From assembly GCF_036320965.1 (NCBI RefSeq), contig NC_092249.1, positions 3,841,614 to 3,905,613 of the forward strand: a DNA stretch of 64,000 bases, written 5' to 3'. Of the stretch, positions 22,645 to 33,964 are shown in pieces. Position 1 is the stretch's first letter; every line of letters begins with the position of its first letter. The DNA is from Panulirus ornatus. Its lineage: Eukaryota > Arthropoda > Malacostraca > Decapoda > Palinuridae. A program made the position numbers and the translations under genes. The notes beneath the pieces are model-generated. The model was not told the origin of the DNA. It did no database searches and was given only the letters and a program-made list of their open reading frames with translations.

Positions 22645-23570
22645 AATGTGACGAACACGACCACTCCAATTAACGAGACCTTCTAATCCGTACTACAAAT
22701 GACGCAAGCAAACTGGCTATGTTGAGCACATACTCGAGATTCAAAAGAGAATTCATGAATTCTTTATAGTGATGATACTTGGTAGGGTACGCTGTTGTCG
22801 AGGGTTTAGAAAAAAAAAAAAGAAGCTTTAAGCGCGTCTGGCTGACAGTGAAATCCTGATCTATGGCAAGGCACTGTAAAATCTGACATAGCACACAGTA
22901 CAGTGCTATTTGCGTGTGGTTGAATGACTTGTAGTCTCGGGGAACACATGGAAACATCGACTTTATGACCGCTACGCGTGTCTGCGCCGGAAGAAAATGG
23001 GGGACGGAGAGATGGAATCGACCAGCATATCAAAAATGGGAGGGAGTGCAGCAAAAATCATGCGTGCAACATGATCCTGGACTTCATTACAAGCTGATAC
23101 CAACGCATTCAGAGCGCATTTTGATATACGCGAGAGAGAAAACCCCCTGATTCTTTTCACGAAAACTATTGTATTCTTTTGGCTCGACTCGCAAAGCGAA
23201 TAATCTTGAGAGGTCCGTTCGACAATTACCTCTGCAACATATATCGAAAAATATTAATTCACTCCTAAAAATTTTGATAGAAGATGAAGTCAGCTGAGCT
23301 TAAAACGTCAGGTTCACTCAGAGGAGAGGATATTTCGACTATAATTCCTTCAGTTTAATCTAAGATTTGAAGGGATGTATCTCATAGGGAAGTATACGAC
23401 TTATACACTATCACGCTTTAATTATTCATATGTTTAATCTTACTGAAAACACTACCTATCCACTTGGTTAATTTGCATGCAAGCAGACAAGACGTCTGTT
23501 TCGTCTTGGTCGGGAAACAGTAAAGTCGTGGCATTTAAATCAGTATAATAATAAGGAATATGATCAGCAC
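22645..23570. other. no gene recognised
   Basis: Plain sequence. A perfect 16-bp palindrome containing GAATTCATGAATTC lies at 22748-22763, and an A tract at about 22810. Confidence 0.45.
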
Positions 23571-23577
23571 CAGGTAT

Positions 23578-23893
23578 GTTTGACTCTATGTGTTAGAGGA
23601 AGGCAGACTTTACTCATAATATGACTGACTCTACGTGTTAGAGGAAGGCAGACTTTACTCATTATATGACTGACTCTACGTGTTAGAGGAAGGCAGACTT
23701 TACTCATTATATGACTGACTTTACGTATTAGAGGAAGGCAGACTTTACTCATTATATGACTGACTTTACGTGTTAGCGGAAGGCTGACTTTACTCATAAT
23801 ATGACTGACTCTACGTGTTAGAGGAAGGCTGACTTTACTCATTATATGGCTGACTCTACGTGTTAGAGGAAGGCAGATTTTACAAATTATAGA
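23578..23893. repeat. 45-bp tandem repeat, 7 copies
   Basis: Unit start 'tgactctacgtgttagagga' recurs every 45 bp from 23581. Copies differ by one to three bases. Since 45 is 15 codons, a 114-codon minus frame stays open. It has no domain and is judged a by-product. Confidence 0.95.
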
Positions 23894-23899
23894 AATTAA

Positions 23900-26800
23900 A
23901 CACGACATCTATGGCCTGATAGTATGATAAAACTGATGTTAAATATCAAATGAATTTATCCAAGCATTCTAACACGACCTTCCTTGTCAATATGAGAACT
24001 TAAGTATTTTTTCCTCGTCTATCGAGACAAGGCAATCTCATTCTTAAAGCATGAACCAAGTCTTCACACTACAAGTCCCTTCGACTTAACCTTCAGATTG
24101 AAACACAAATGCAATTTCGAGGCTCAAGGATAAACGGGGAGGGTATATTTCGTATGGGCAAACTGGTGTATGACAGTATACTGTACACGAGTATAAGAAT
24201 ATACTGATAAATATGACCAGCATCATATACTCCAGCCGTGGAGACCAAAGACTTTGATAACATCTCTCTTTACGTCTTTCAGACGCTCATTGACAGCCAT
24301 AATTACCGATACGTCATCGTCGGGGTAAATGCCAATGGAAACTTCATGACAACGAATGTATCGTGACGAACCTTGCATGACACAGTGGGTAACATGATCA
24401 CATTGTGGTAATTAGCTAGTCATGCAAACTACGTGGAATCCCTTTTATGAGGTTTCGTGGCTGCGCTCCACGCGGGGAGCGAGGTAAGGTGGGTTTCTGT
24501 GAGACCCGTAGGTCACCGACGGGCGTGTGGAAATGGAAAGCGTTTGAGAAGGAAACCACAACATGATTTTGTCACAATTTTGATTTAGAATCAAGTTTTC
24601 AAAAATTACCCCATGCTAGTAATTAGAAGGTAAACCACCGCCCTACAAAAGTAATAGCAGACGACAAAAACGTCACATTTCGCCTATTTACTACACGTCG
24701 CAACGAAGTGAAGTTACGAGTACATCTGATTTTCTTGTTATGGGTGACGTAACACACAGCCAATGAGAACACGCACTTCTTCTTTCACCAAGGATAAACG
24801 TCACTTAAAACCGTATTACAACGTCTTCGTTCTAAGGAGGGACAGACTTGTAGGTTCACTGGAACAACCCTTCCTTTTTTCCACAGGTGGTATGAACGAA
24901 AGAACCTTTTCCTATACGTGGGTCTGGACGCAGAGTGTAATCCATATACGTGTCCATTGTTCGCTATCGAGTAAATGCAAAGTGGACCATTTCAAAGTTT
25001 TCTGGAGGTCAAGGGTTTATTTCATTTATTTTTTTTTGGGGGGAGGGGGACAAAAAATTGGTGTGACTAGAGGTTGTAAGAGAATATCTACCAATCTACC
25101 GTTACCTCCGAAGAGATTTTTGGCATGAGGCAGGGATAGCGCGTAGCGCTCACCACCCCACCCCAAATATCCACCCCAGATATACCGCCATGTATACGAG
25201 AGATATGCCAATCTTGGGTTCATCCGGGAGAAGGGAATACACTACATCCAAGATCATACGAAGTGGCAGAAGACAAGACGAACCAACATATTGAACAGGT
25301 CCTGAATCACAGTGTCACGACCCTTCTTCCACTGGTAGCGCAGACCGGGGCGAATCGACCCAATGGCTACCCCTCGACCAATCAACATTAGGGAAATTGG
25401 ATAGTTTACGCCTTAAGTACGGAGTGGGTGTTTTGGTGGGGGGTGGCGGTGGGCATTTAACGCGCACACTGGAAATGATTGATAAGGAAGCGTTAATGGT
25501 GTTATTTCTTTGGTCATCGTGAGAAGAGTGAAAATATCAACACCATACGAAACCTCTTTGATAATCAAGGCTTCGGGAAACACAAACAAAGGTATTATCA
25601 GTTTTTAAATCTAATTCTATCAAGTAATTATAGTTATAACACGTAAGCATCGACACTAAAATACTAGTTCTGACCATGAAAATGCCTGGAGTTATAGGCT
25701 AGACAGATCCTAGTAAGGTGCATGTGTGTGTCTTATTTGATACGAAGGTCAAGTGGAAAAAAATATTGTCTTCGTGGTCTTCAGAAGACAGAGAAATTGC
25801 TGGTGTTTAATTACCTATTTATACAGTACGTCTGTACTCTCATGTATGGCCACTATCTCATCAACTTTCTCCAGTATTGTACAACAATTTAGATGAATGC
25901 TGTCTGCACACACAGCTTCATCTCTGAGACTATTGTGTCTGCATGGACGTGTGTCTGGGGTCTCTAGCTGAATGTTGTAAAAATACATAAGTCGGATCAC
26001 CAACACCTCACTGTACACAGGCACTCGAAACCAGCTGGTAATACAACAACACACGGGACACACAGGGATCTAAGCGATTGTCCTGTTGTGTCCTCTCGCG
26101 ACAGCCGGCCAACCTGGGTGTATCACGGGGTAATGAATTCTGATGTGTTTACTCTCGCAGTAATTGCACATCAGGTGTGAGTTAATAGGACCCGACTTTA
26201 ATTATACAACTTTGGGGCTTTTCCCACCAGTGGGGCCCCCTAGTGTTCTTGTTCCCCGACATGGGTGTTGCTGTCTATAAGGTGTATCGTATTGCATGCC
26301 AGTGTTGCTATATCCTATGAGTGCGGGTTAGGTCAGGCGTTTGTCGTGTCGATTTACTGTGGTTTCGAGTTTTGGATCGACTGCAAACGAACACCTCTGG
26401 CGAACATTAATCTGTAGGACTAACTTTCCCAGCTCCACTCCCGCGGGCGCACATCTGCTATCCAACTATATATACAGTTAGTTACGCACGAGACGAATGA
26501 AAGTAAAATGTGTATATGACTCAGAGAACTAAAGGCTCATACCAACAATTAGCAACACTTTATGGAAAATAATTTACGCGTTTTGCTACAAATATTACAG
26601 CTACTTCCATCTACAACTAAGAACCCAACATGTATCACTGCTGTTCAGTGTAAACTACGCGCTCATTTCTGGTATCAGTATCGTAATCTATAAAGGAGTG
26701 AGTCGTATTTTCTCATACTTGAAATACTTAAACTGTAAGTATACTCTAACGTTCTCAATATGGTCATCTGCTTAATGTTTGAGTCATCTATATAAGCGTC

Positions 26801-27190
26801 AACAATGAGTTTACCGTCAATTTGTGAGCCTTTAGTGACAAGCGTATCTAAATGCGTATAATACGTATAATCTATTCGATTCCTGAAAAAGAAATCTTTA
26901 CTTCTTTATGACACTATACAAAACAGAGTCGAATCTGGCTATGAATGAACGCGTTTAGATACAACCAAACAATAGATTCTACGCGTTATTTGTAGTTACA
27001 AAACCCTACACGCCAACGTGTCATTGTCAAATACCTGTTGAGTGACGGAGTCTATGTTTACCTTAAGGAGTTAGGGCTTTGTGGCCGAGGGGAGGACAGC
27101 ATGTTGATGGCAACTGACCTGAGGAAGAAGGAAAAACATCACTTAGTACAATACATATAAAGTAATTTGAATATGACGAAGCTCAATGCA
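23900..27190. other. longest plain stretch; no gene recognised
   Basis: About 3.3 kb with no microsatellite and no tandem array. The G-run 'ggggggaggggga' lies near 25037-25050 after a T8 run. Frames of 121 codons (24763-25128) and 82 codons (25815-26063, minus) have no recognisable content. If an exon is hidden in the window, this is a reasonable place to look. Confidence 0.45.
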
Positions 27191-27210
27191 TGACCTCAAA
27201 TGTAATTAGA

Positions 27211-27212
<2 letters not shown>

Positions 27213-27265
<53 letters not shown>

Positions 27266-27300
27266 TAATAATAATAATAGTAGTGATAACACTGATGATG

Positions 27301-27370
<70 letters not shown>

Positions 27371-27419
27371 TAATAATAATAATAATAATAAGAAGAAGAA
27401 GAAGAAGAAGAAGAAGAAA
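27213..27419. repeat. (AAT)n then (GAA)n trinucleotide arrays
   Basis: About 50 AAT-type units with a GATGAT-containing gap (27262-27300) end in about ten GAA units (27390-27419). Long poly-Ile and poly-Tyr frames are artefacts. Confidence 0.97.
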
Positions 27420-27427
27420 TGATTCTC

Positions 27428-27485
27428 CTTATTATTATTATTATCATTATCATTATTATCACTACTATTATCATCAATATTATCA
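27428..27485. repeat. (ATT)n array, inverted complement of the AAT block
   Basis: 'ttattattattattatcatt' and similar units are complementary to the AAT array upstream, with only the GAA block between them. Confidence 0.9.
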
Positions 27486-27489
27486 AAGG

Positions 27490-27895
27490 TCTATCATTCA
27501 GAAAACACGAAACAAAGTAACAAAAATACATTTGAGACATATATACATATATATACATGGAAATTGCAAAATGATCCATGGGTGGGTTGAAAAAAATACC
27601 AATAAAACCAATATTCTCTCATTGAGGCTCAGGTTCAATAAGGCTTGTGATGAAAGGTCAAAAGGAATATTTACAAAAAAAAAAAAATGAATGACGGAAA
27701 TAACTTGGACAGCTGACATTTTGCCCATTACAATTCAGCATTTATGATCAAAAGCATTTTTTATTTTCATCCTCTACTAACGCAACAGACGGGTATCGAT
27801 CGGGTCCTTTTTTAAAAAAAATGAAGCACTACCACTACTACTACTCCGCTATCTGCAAACAGCGAATGCAATGGGATGTTACGGGAGACAATATC
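27490..27895. other. no recognised feature
   Basis: AT-rich, with an A tract at about 27676-27687. Confidence 0.5.
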
Positions 27896-27900
27896 GTTTC

Positions 27901-27902
<2 letters not shown>

Positions 27903-27984
<82 letters not shown>
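27903..27984. repeat. (GA)n microsatellite
   Basis: About 41 GA units. Confidence 0.98.
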
Positions 27985-27988
<4 letters not shown>

Positions 27989-28029
27989 TCATCTCCACCG
28001 CATACGACATACACTACAGCTAGGCATGA

Positions 28030-28168
28030 ACTCCTGAGCACGGTACGAACGGTACTGTTCAAAGTGGAAGCACGGTACGAACGGTACAGTTCAAAGTAGG
28101 AGCTCCCTAGCACGGTATGAACGGTACAGTTCAAAGTGGAAGCACGGTACGGAAGGTACAGTTTAAAG
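28030..28168. repeat. 72-bp higher-order tandem repeat (32 + 40 bp)
   Basis: 'gcacggtacgaacggtac' type motifs start at 28038, 28070, 28110 and 28142, spaced 32, 40 and 32 bp. The extra 8 bases recur in alternate copies, giving a two-unit higher-order repeat. Confidence 0.9.
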
Positions 28169-28169
28169 C

Positions 28170-28700
28170 CTAAACTGCCAAGTTTCTAGTCCAATCGTTT
28201 TTGAACAAGATATAAAAATCTTCGATAATCCAGTAATAAAATCATTCCGTGGGCATTACGAAAACACGAACGACCCGAATGCATACGAATGATGAATGAC
28301 GTCAGGGGACGACATCCTGTGGTAGGCGAAGTTTCCCACCAATCAGCAGGCGAGTTTGAGTTATCGTTTATAAGGCGATCATCTGACAGGATGGCGTCTG
28401 GCCCGACCTCTCGCAACGTATGATTAATGTAGAAAGTTTCTTATCTTTTCTTATCACCGGACAATCTACGGAGTCATCGTGAAATTGATATGCCACCCTC
28501 AGTAAGAAGGTGACTGACTGAATATTCTAGATATAAACGGGGCAATTTATATTACCAATTAGCACCTTTTTCTGTAAATACTATAATGAGTTTCTGCTTA
28601 CCTATTTCCATACGTCCAAACACAAGCCCTGAAAACGACAAGTCTGTCCCCTATTATTCACCTACTGGCAGCACTGTCGTGTATTATATGTATATACCCA
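28170..28700. other. no recognised feature
   Basis: Plain sequence, no supported gene. Confidence 0.5.
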
Positions 28701-28721
28701 ACCTTCAGAAATATATTTCTA

Positions 28722-28757
28722 AGTCTATCTATCTAGTCTATCTATCTATCTATCTCT
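28722..28757. repeat. (CTAT)n tetranucleotide tract
   Basis: About eight CTAT units with one interruption, followed by 'ctctaaagcgtcaatgcc'. That may be a decayed family P start. Confidence 0.85.
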
Positions 28758-28944
28758 AAAGCGTCAATGCCAGTGTACTGATCAGCTACTAACCCCTTGA
28801 GCACGACAGCAGATCCCTTCGGGAATAATGGCATGACTATCGTCGTAACCTCTCGATGCGAAAGGTCGAGAGATCGACTCTTAAAAGTTTCGTCCTGTCG
28901 TTCTCAATGGACGTATGATCGTGTTTAAGGTCCGTACCGTCGCG

Positions 28945-29300
28945 CTATCTATCTATCTATGTATATATCTAAGGCCCGTTCCCTCCAAGAACCCCCATTA
29001 AGGGAGTGGCCATGGCAAATAAGTCTCCGTTTATCCCTGTCCTTACATGCCTCCCTCGCATACACCATTGCACGCATTCGTCCATCATTTCTCTCCCTCC
29101 AGTACTCTTCCACTTTATTTACCCCCCCCCCCCCCCCACTCCCCACGTCAGAGATAGTCTTCCTCTCACACCAACCCCTTTAATTGTGTCCTGTCACACA
29201 CTCTTCCTGTAACCTCCCCATCTTGCATTCTTTCCACACGCTCATAGGGTTCAACTGACCTTTACAATCAGCACTTCAGGGTTTCAGAAGATGCCCGGAG
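28945..29300 (+). repeat. Dispersed repeat family P copy with CTAT leader and poly(C)
   Basis: CTAT units (28947-28960) lead into 'aaggcccgttccctccaaga', 'gtggccatggcaaataagtc', 'catgcctccctcgcatacac' and 'gagatagtcttcctctcaca', the same order as at 200-640. A C16 run at 29122-29137 replaces a short C-rich stretch of the other copy. Small frames on both strands are artefacts. Confidence 0.8.
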
Positions 29301-29304
29301 CACA

Positions 29305-30120
29305 AGTGCATCCTGTGCTGATTGTGAGGTCACCCCTCAACAAATCTATGGATACTGAATAAAGCCGGACATATCTCCCACCCGTTCACGGGGCTATTAT
29401 CCTCCACAATCCGTACACAATCCTAGTTCTTACTCGCATATATCAAATGTATCGATTGCATTCACAAATATTCCACTACCCACAAGAGCAATTACACTAC
29501 ATCTGTATTTCAGTGCAACGTATCACACTTCTTCCCACTTATGTTACTTTACCACTTACTTATGTCACTACAGGGACCCGGTTCACCTTCCGTGGCTCCT
29601 TAAGGTAACATGTGACAAATTCTGCCCATAGTTGACCCACAGAGATCACGAACAAACATTAGGTCACGCCTGTGACCACATACAACTAACAGCAAGAATT
29701 AAAGGAGCAAACATAGCATAACATAACATAACGTTATTCAAAACATTTCATACGAGGGACTGGGACGCATAACACACTTGGCGAACGCATGATAATGTAC
29801 GATACTGTCAAGAAAACGACTGGCAGCAGGCTGACTGTGCCAGCCCAATATGTAACTGCGCTGCCAGACATAAATCAGACAAATAAATCTAACATTGTTG
29901 ATATTCATATATGGATTTCTATTGGCTTTTAATCATAATAATTAATTCTATTATACACACTTCACATCTGTACTGGCGCGTACTCGCTGGACCTATTTTC
30001 TGTTTTCAAAAATAATATCTTTTGGGGGTAACGAAGGATATTTGGGGGATTTTCTGAACCTTGAACATTTCCAGCGTGGCTCAGAGTGCATACTAAGTCT
30101 GGGAGAGAGACAGCGCCTTA
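29305..30120. other. no recognised feature
   Basis: Plain sequence, with a short 'cataacataacataac' tract near 29716. Confidence 0.5.
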
Positions 30121-30125
30121 ACAGA

Positions 30126-30127
<2 letters not shown>

Positions 30128-30201
<74 letters not shown>
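30128..30201. repeat. (AC)n microsatellite
   Basis: About 36 AC units with one GC interruption near 30173. Confidence 0.97.
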
Positions 30202-30204
<3 letters not shown>

Positions 30205-30580
30205 TGTATGACAAGACATAGTTGCATATTCACAATAATATTTAATTAATCTCTCTTCTGCAACGCCGAGTTAACGAACAGTTCAGAAGGGGGTAAACAT
30301 TCTTGTAATATTCCCCTCTCTTCCTCCTGTCATTTAGGGAGTAATGTAATGGAAATATATTCCACCAGCGCAGTAAATAATACAATAACAGGTCCGCAGA
30401 TCGTCCAGAGAACCAGCTCAAACATCCTGGACTGCATCTAAATGATATTGATCGAGTTGTATGGCGCAACACACAGCATTCTCTTCCCCACACACAAGAG
30501 CAACACACAGAATTCTCTTTCCACACACACTGAGCTTCTTCTACAACCGTATTATTTGATTGATCTCCGTCATGTATAAC
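30205..30580. other. no recognised feature
   Basis: A minus-strand frame of 157 codons crosses this stretch and the TA array. The non-repeat part has no recognised domain. Confidence 0.45.

Positions 30581-30585
<5 letters not shown>

Positions 30586-30649
<64 letters not shown>
30586..30649. repeat. (TA)n microsatellite
   Basis: About 32 TA units. Confidence 0.98.
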
Positions 30650-30651
<2 letters not shown>

Positions 30652-30654
30652 CTT

Positions 30655-31345
30655 TTACCGTCAAAAATATCATGGCCTGCGCATTTTTGCAAAATACATC
30701 GAAAAAACCTATCACGACTTCAATTTGCGTGTCAAGTCAGACTTCTGTTGCATGTGCCCAAAAAAAAAGAGGAGTTGAAGTAATTAAACTTTTCACGGGA
30801 CTCTTACACTACAGGTGGAGGAGGAGAATGACTCAAAACAGTTAACGGTAACTTCATGGTTAAGGCTAGAATCAATTTGGTTCTTGAGAGATCTTAAGAG
30901 CCCCCTCTTCCTCGAAGCTTACACTAATCTTCCCCAAAGCTTCTCCCATGTATACTCTCTATGTACCAAGCATATATCAAAACACCTGAAGCTTTCCTCT
31001 CCATACATCCAGCGGACGTTTCGTACCCTCCCGAATCCCAACCGAACATGCGACAGAAGGCGTTGCTGTCTAAGAGTTAAAGACAAGGGTGTCAATAACC
31101 ACAAGAAAACCTGATTAGGCCAAGACGCCCCGACGCTCAAGAGAGAACTAACGAGGTGATATGATCTAAGCGAGACCCCGGAATTCGAAAGTGATGGTTT
31201 GAGTTAAAGGTAATCCGAGCTATGAATACGAAACCGGTTTGATATACGACGCCCGGCAATTGGAGGTGGGAGGACGAACCGGTATTGCCTCCACGGAAAG
31301 GTGTTTAGTGGGGAGGAGGCGTGCGTAAGACAAGGCTATATAGCA
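30655..31345. other. no gene recognised
   Basis: Two overlapping frames (30815-31114 plus, 30919-31140 minus) have ordinary composition but nothing recognisable. Confidence 0.45.
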
Positions 31346-31347
31346 CG

Positions 31348-31366
31348 TTAGGTTAGGTTAGGTTAG
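31348..31366 (+). repeat. (TTAGG)n telomere-type tract
   Basis: Nineteen bases of perfect TTAGG repetition (3.8 units). TTAGG is the usual telomere repeat of arthropods. The tract is short enough to be chance or a repair scar. Confidence 0.75.
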
Positions 31367-31570
31367 ACGCGTTGTGGATTGTATATCCGTGAAATCTTTG
31401 AAATCCATTGATCGAGTCGTCATTTCATGGCGATGGTCACGACTCTTAATCAAGCAGTTAAAGCAGTCACGACTCATAATCAAGTAGTTAAATTAAGCTA
31501 ATGCCATTGTGATAGCTCTTCATGTCATCGCGCTCATGTGTAGCTGTCGAAAACATTTGTCCCGAAAAAT

Positions 31571-31800
31571 GATCACATGAATATCGCACAGGGCTTCACG
31601 ATAACATGAATATCGCACAGCGCATGAATATCGCACAGCGCTTCACGATAACATGAATATCGCACAGCTTTTCACGATCACATGAATATCGCACAGCTTT
31701 TCACGATCACATGAATATCGCACAGCTTTTCACGATCACATGAATATCGCACAGCTTTTCATAATCACATGAATATCGCACAGCTCTTCATGATTACGTA
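31571..31800. repeat. 29-bp tandem repeat, ~8 copies
   Basis: Unit type 'atcacatgaatatcgcacag' plus 'cttttcacg'. Early copies are irregular (one is only about 18 bp); later copies are nearly identical. Confidence 0.94.
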
Positions 31801-31804
31801 AATA

Positions 31805-32880
31805 TCATACACATACAAATACACACAATTTCCTGCTTGCTCACACTTGCACAAAATACACAGCTATACACACTGTCCATTCCTTTCCCATCCTATATAG
31901 ACATACCTAAGCACCTTCTGTTCTATACAAAAAAAAAAAAAAGACAGATTTTCGAACGATAGCTTGGTGTATTTCCATACTACATCTTTAAAACAAATAT
32001 CTACTACGATATAGAGAACATCTTATTCCATTTTCTATCTCTCGTGGGCTTCGCGAAAACTGTTATTTTAGAATAGTGTGCCCATGAATAACAGCATTCT
32101 TCGTACAATATATATCCAGCTGCATTTCTAAGTAAGATGGTACATGGAAACGTCATCAACACGGAGTGAAACTCCTGTGTGGGCATATCATATTATGATG
32201 CAAATAAGCAAGCGTGTGAGGAGGAGGAGACACCAAAAATGACAAGACACATCTTGATCTTATCGTCCCTTACCCTATGTCCACTACTAGTTCGAATGCC
32301 AACCCCTTTACCTAGCTTTGGCTGGGTGTTCTACATGTGCAAAGATGCGAATACGAGATGGTAATGACTAAGGGAATACCCCGTCTGTACAAAGATAGCG
32401 AGCATAAAAAGCTGTTGGAACAGAATTGGAAAACGTTACCTCCAAAATAACAGGACATAGAAAACGTGAAGGACACGGAAAACGTTGGAATCCATTTTGG
32501 CAGATGTTGAAGTACAAGTCGATTGATACAAGACTGTCGGTCTGTATGAGATGATTAACCCATCACTAGGTCCATCTAGTTAATCGCCTGTCGCCTCAAA
32601 TAACTTTCTTCTGGTTATCTTATTCTATATATATACTTTAATGTTTTCCATAAGACGTTGATGAGGTGTTCGGAGGGACTGACTACCCATGTTCCATCAA
32701 TTCTTCTACAGTACGAAAGCATGAGGCAGCAGCAAGCAGTGTGGTAGGAACACGGCAATAAGCAGACCTCACTGACACACACTGCAGAGAGAGAGAACAA
32801 GTGTGTTTGAACACCACTCGTTGGCTGGCGAGGCGGTATAGGAGGATCAAACACACTTCGGCTGAGGGGGTGTGTGTCAT
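31805..32880. other. no gene recognised
   Basis: Plain sequence with an A tract at 31929-31942 and no supported feature. Confidence 0.5.
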
Positions 32881-32886
32881 GACCGC

Positions 32887-32888
<2 letters not shown>

Positions 32889-32948
<60 letters not shown>
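32889..32948. repeat. (CT)n microsatellite
   Basis: Thirty CT units. Confidence 0.98.
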
Positions 32949-32949
<1 letters not shown>

Positions 32950-33665
32950 ATCTCCTTGCTCGGCAGACACCTGCCAAAAGCTAACAACAACAGGTTGAGC
33001 ACATCCTCGCTTACACCCTGTTGTTGTCGAAACAGCCAACGGCTCCAAAATGTCTGTTTATATACATATATACATAGAGTTATCGCTAACAGGTTTTTCC
33101 TTTTAACATCTGATCCCCAGGAACGAAGTACCCTGTCATGAGCATGCATGACACAACAGCATCCATCTAAAACGACCTCCAGACATTTACTACAACAATC
33201 AAATATTGTGTTCAAAAGTCTTCTACTAAAGCTCTTTGAGATGGGTCTCTGAGACTGAGTAAACTTGCCGGAGAGATGAATATCTTTCAAGCTTTTAGTC
33301 TTTGAATTTGGAAATGTCAACCATCTTTGCATTTATAAAGGTGAAGGTGATCATTAGAAGATTCAAGCCAAATGCGTTAACGTTTCTATACATGTCTTGA
33401 AAACTATCAACAGACTAATATATCTAAAATACAAGGAAAAGAAACGTGGTAATACTTCACATCTGGAAGTACCGTAAAAGTTTATAACTCTCCCTCTTTG
33501 TAGTTACATATGCAATTTGGTGACCTTTTTTATTTTACAGGTACCATGTAAGTTCATAAATACGACAGACACTGCCTCACTGCGGAATATATAAAGCAAT
33601 GAATAAACGCCTTCACTTCGCTGTAACAGATTTTTCTAAATATCTACATAATCTCAGATATAATG
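32950..33665. other. no gene recognised
   Basis: Plain AT-rich sequence. A 151-codon minus frame includes the CT array translation and has no recognised domain. Confidence 0.45.
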
Positions 33666-33669
33666 TTAA

Positions 33670-33689
33670 TAGGGACTTATAAGTCCCTA
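33670..33689. repeat. perfect 20-bp palindrome
   Basis: TAGGGACTTATAAGTCCCTA reads identically on both strands. It lies about 130 bp upstream of the hammerhead motif and might mark an element end. This is inference. Confidence 0.85.
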
Positions 33690-33769
33690 AAAAAGAAAAC
33701 GACAGTAAGCTGGCAAATCATTTGAATAAGATATAGATACCATTATATTGTTTACCAAATGGAGTCCTA

Positions 33770-33869
33770 GCTACGTCTCTTTGTTGTATATCAACTGACT
33801 GTTATATTTCTTTCTTGTATCTCCCCTGATGAAGTGATTCTTGCACGAAAGTGCACTTGGGAAATTATC

Positions 33870-33872
<3 letters not shown>
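33770..33872 (+). mobile_element. putative small retroelement end carrying a hammerhead ribozyme
   Basis: The stretch from 'ctacgtctctttgttgtata' to the start of the TA array seems to be one unit containing the ribozyme at 33822-33862. From memory, unchecked, I recall near-identical sequence next to TA arrays elsewhere in decapod DNA. That would make it a dispersed repeat. Hammerheads of this architecture occur in Penelope-like elements, retrozymes and schistosome SINE-like repeats. No reverse transcriptase is encoded nearby, so it would be non-autonomous or a truncated terminal piece. The limits are approximate. Confidence 0.5.
33822..33862 (+). ncRNA. type I hammerhead ribozyme candidate
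   Basis: All parts of a hammerhead self-cleaving RNA are visible. Helix I pairs TCCC (33822-33825) with GGGA (33859-33862). The core CTGATGA is at 33826-33832. An extra A at 33833 separates it from helix II; a natural extra A at this point is known in one viroid hammerhead. Helix II is GTG (33834-33836) with CAC (33844-33846) and a 7-base loop. GAA is at 33847-33849. Helix III is the palindrome AGTGCACT (33850-33857), giving A15.1-U16.1. H17 is T at 33858, so cleavage is predicted between 33858 and 33859. A very short palindromic helix III is typical of retroelement hammerheads that cleave as dimers. Activity is inferred, not shown. Confidence 0.7.

Positions 33873-33962
<90 letters not shown>
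33873..33962. repeat. (TA)n microsatellite adjoining the hammerhead
   Basis: Forty-five TA units start 11 bp after the ribozyme's helix I. Confidence 0.98.

Positions 33963-33964
<2 letters not shown>

Noticed and set aside
19430..23893. CRISPR-like regular arrays
   Set aside because: The repeats are directly abutting satellites without unique spacers, in eukaryotic DNA with no cas-like genes.
25325..25385. tRNA-like stretch 'tggtagcgcagaccggggcg'
   Set aside because: No consensus B box follows and no cloverleaf can be drawn.
27190..27690. poly-Ile 166-codon frame resembling a membrane segment
   Set aside because: Translation of (AAT)n and (GAA)n repeats.
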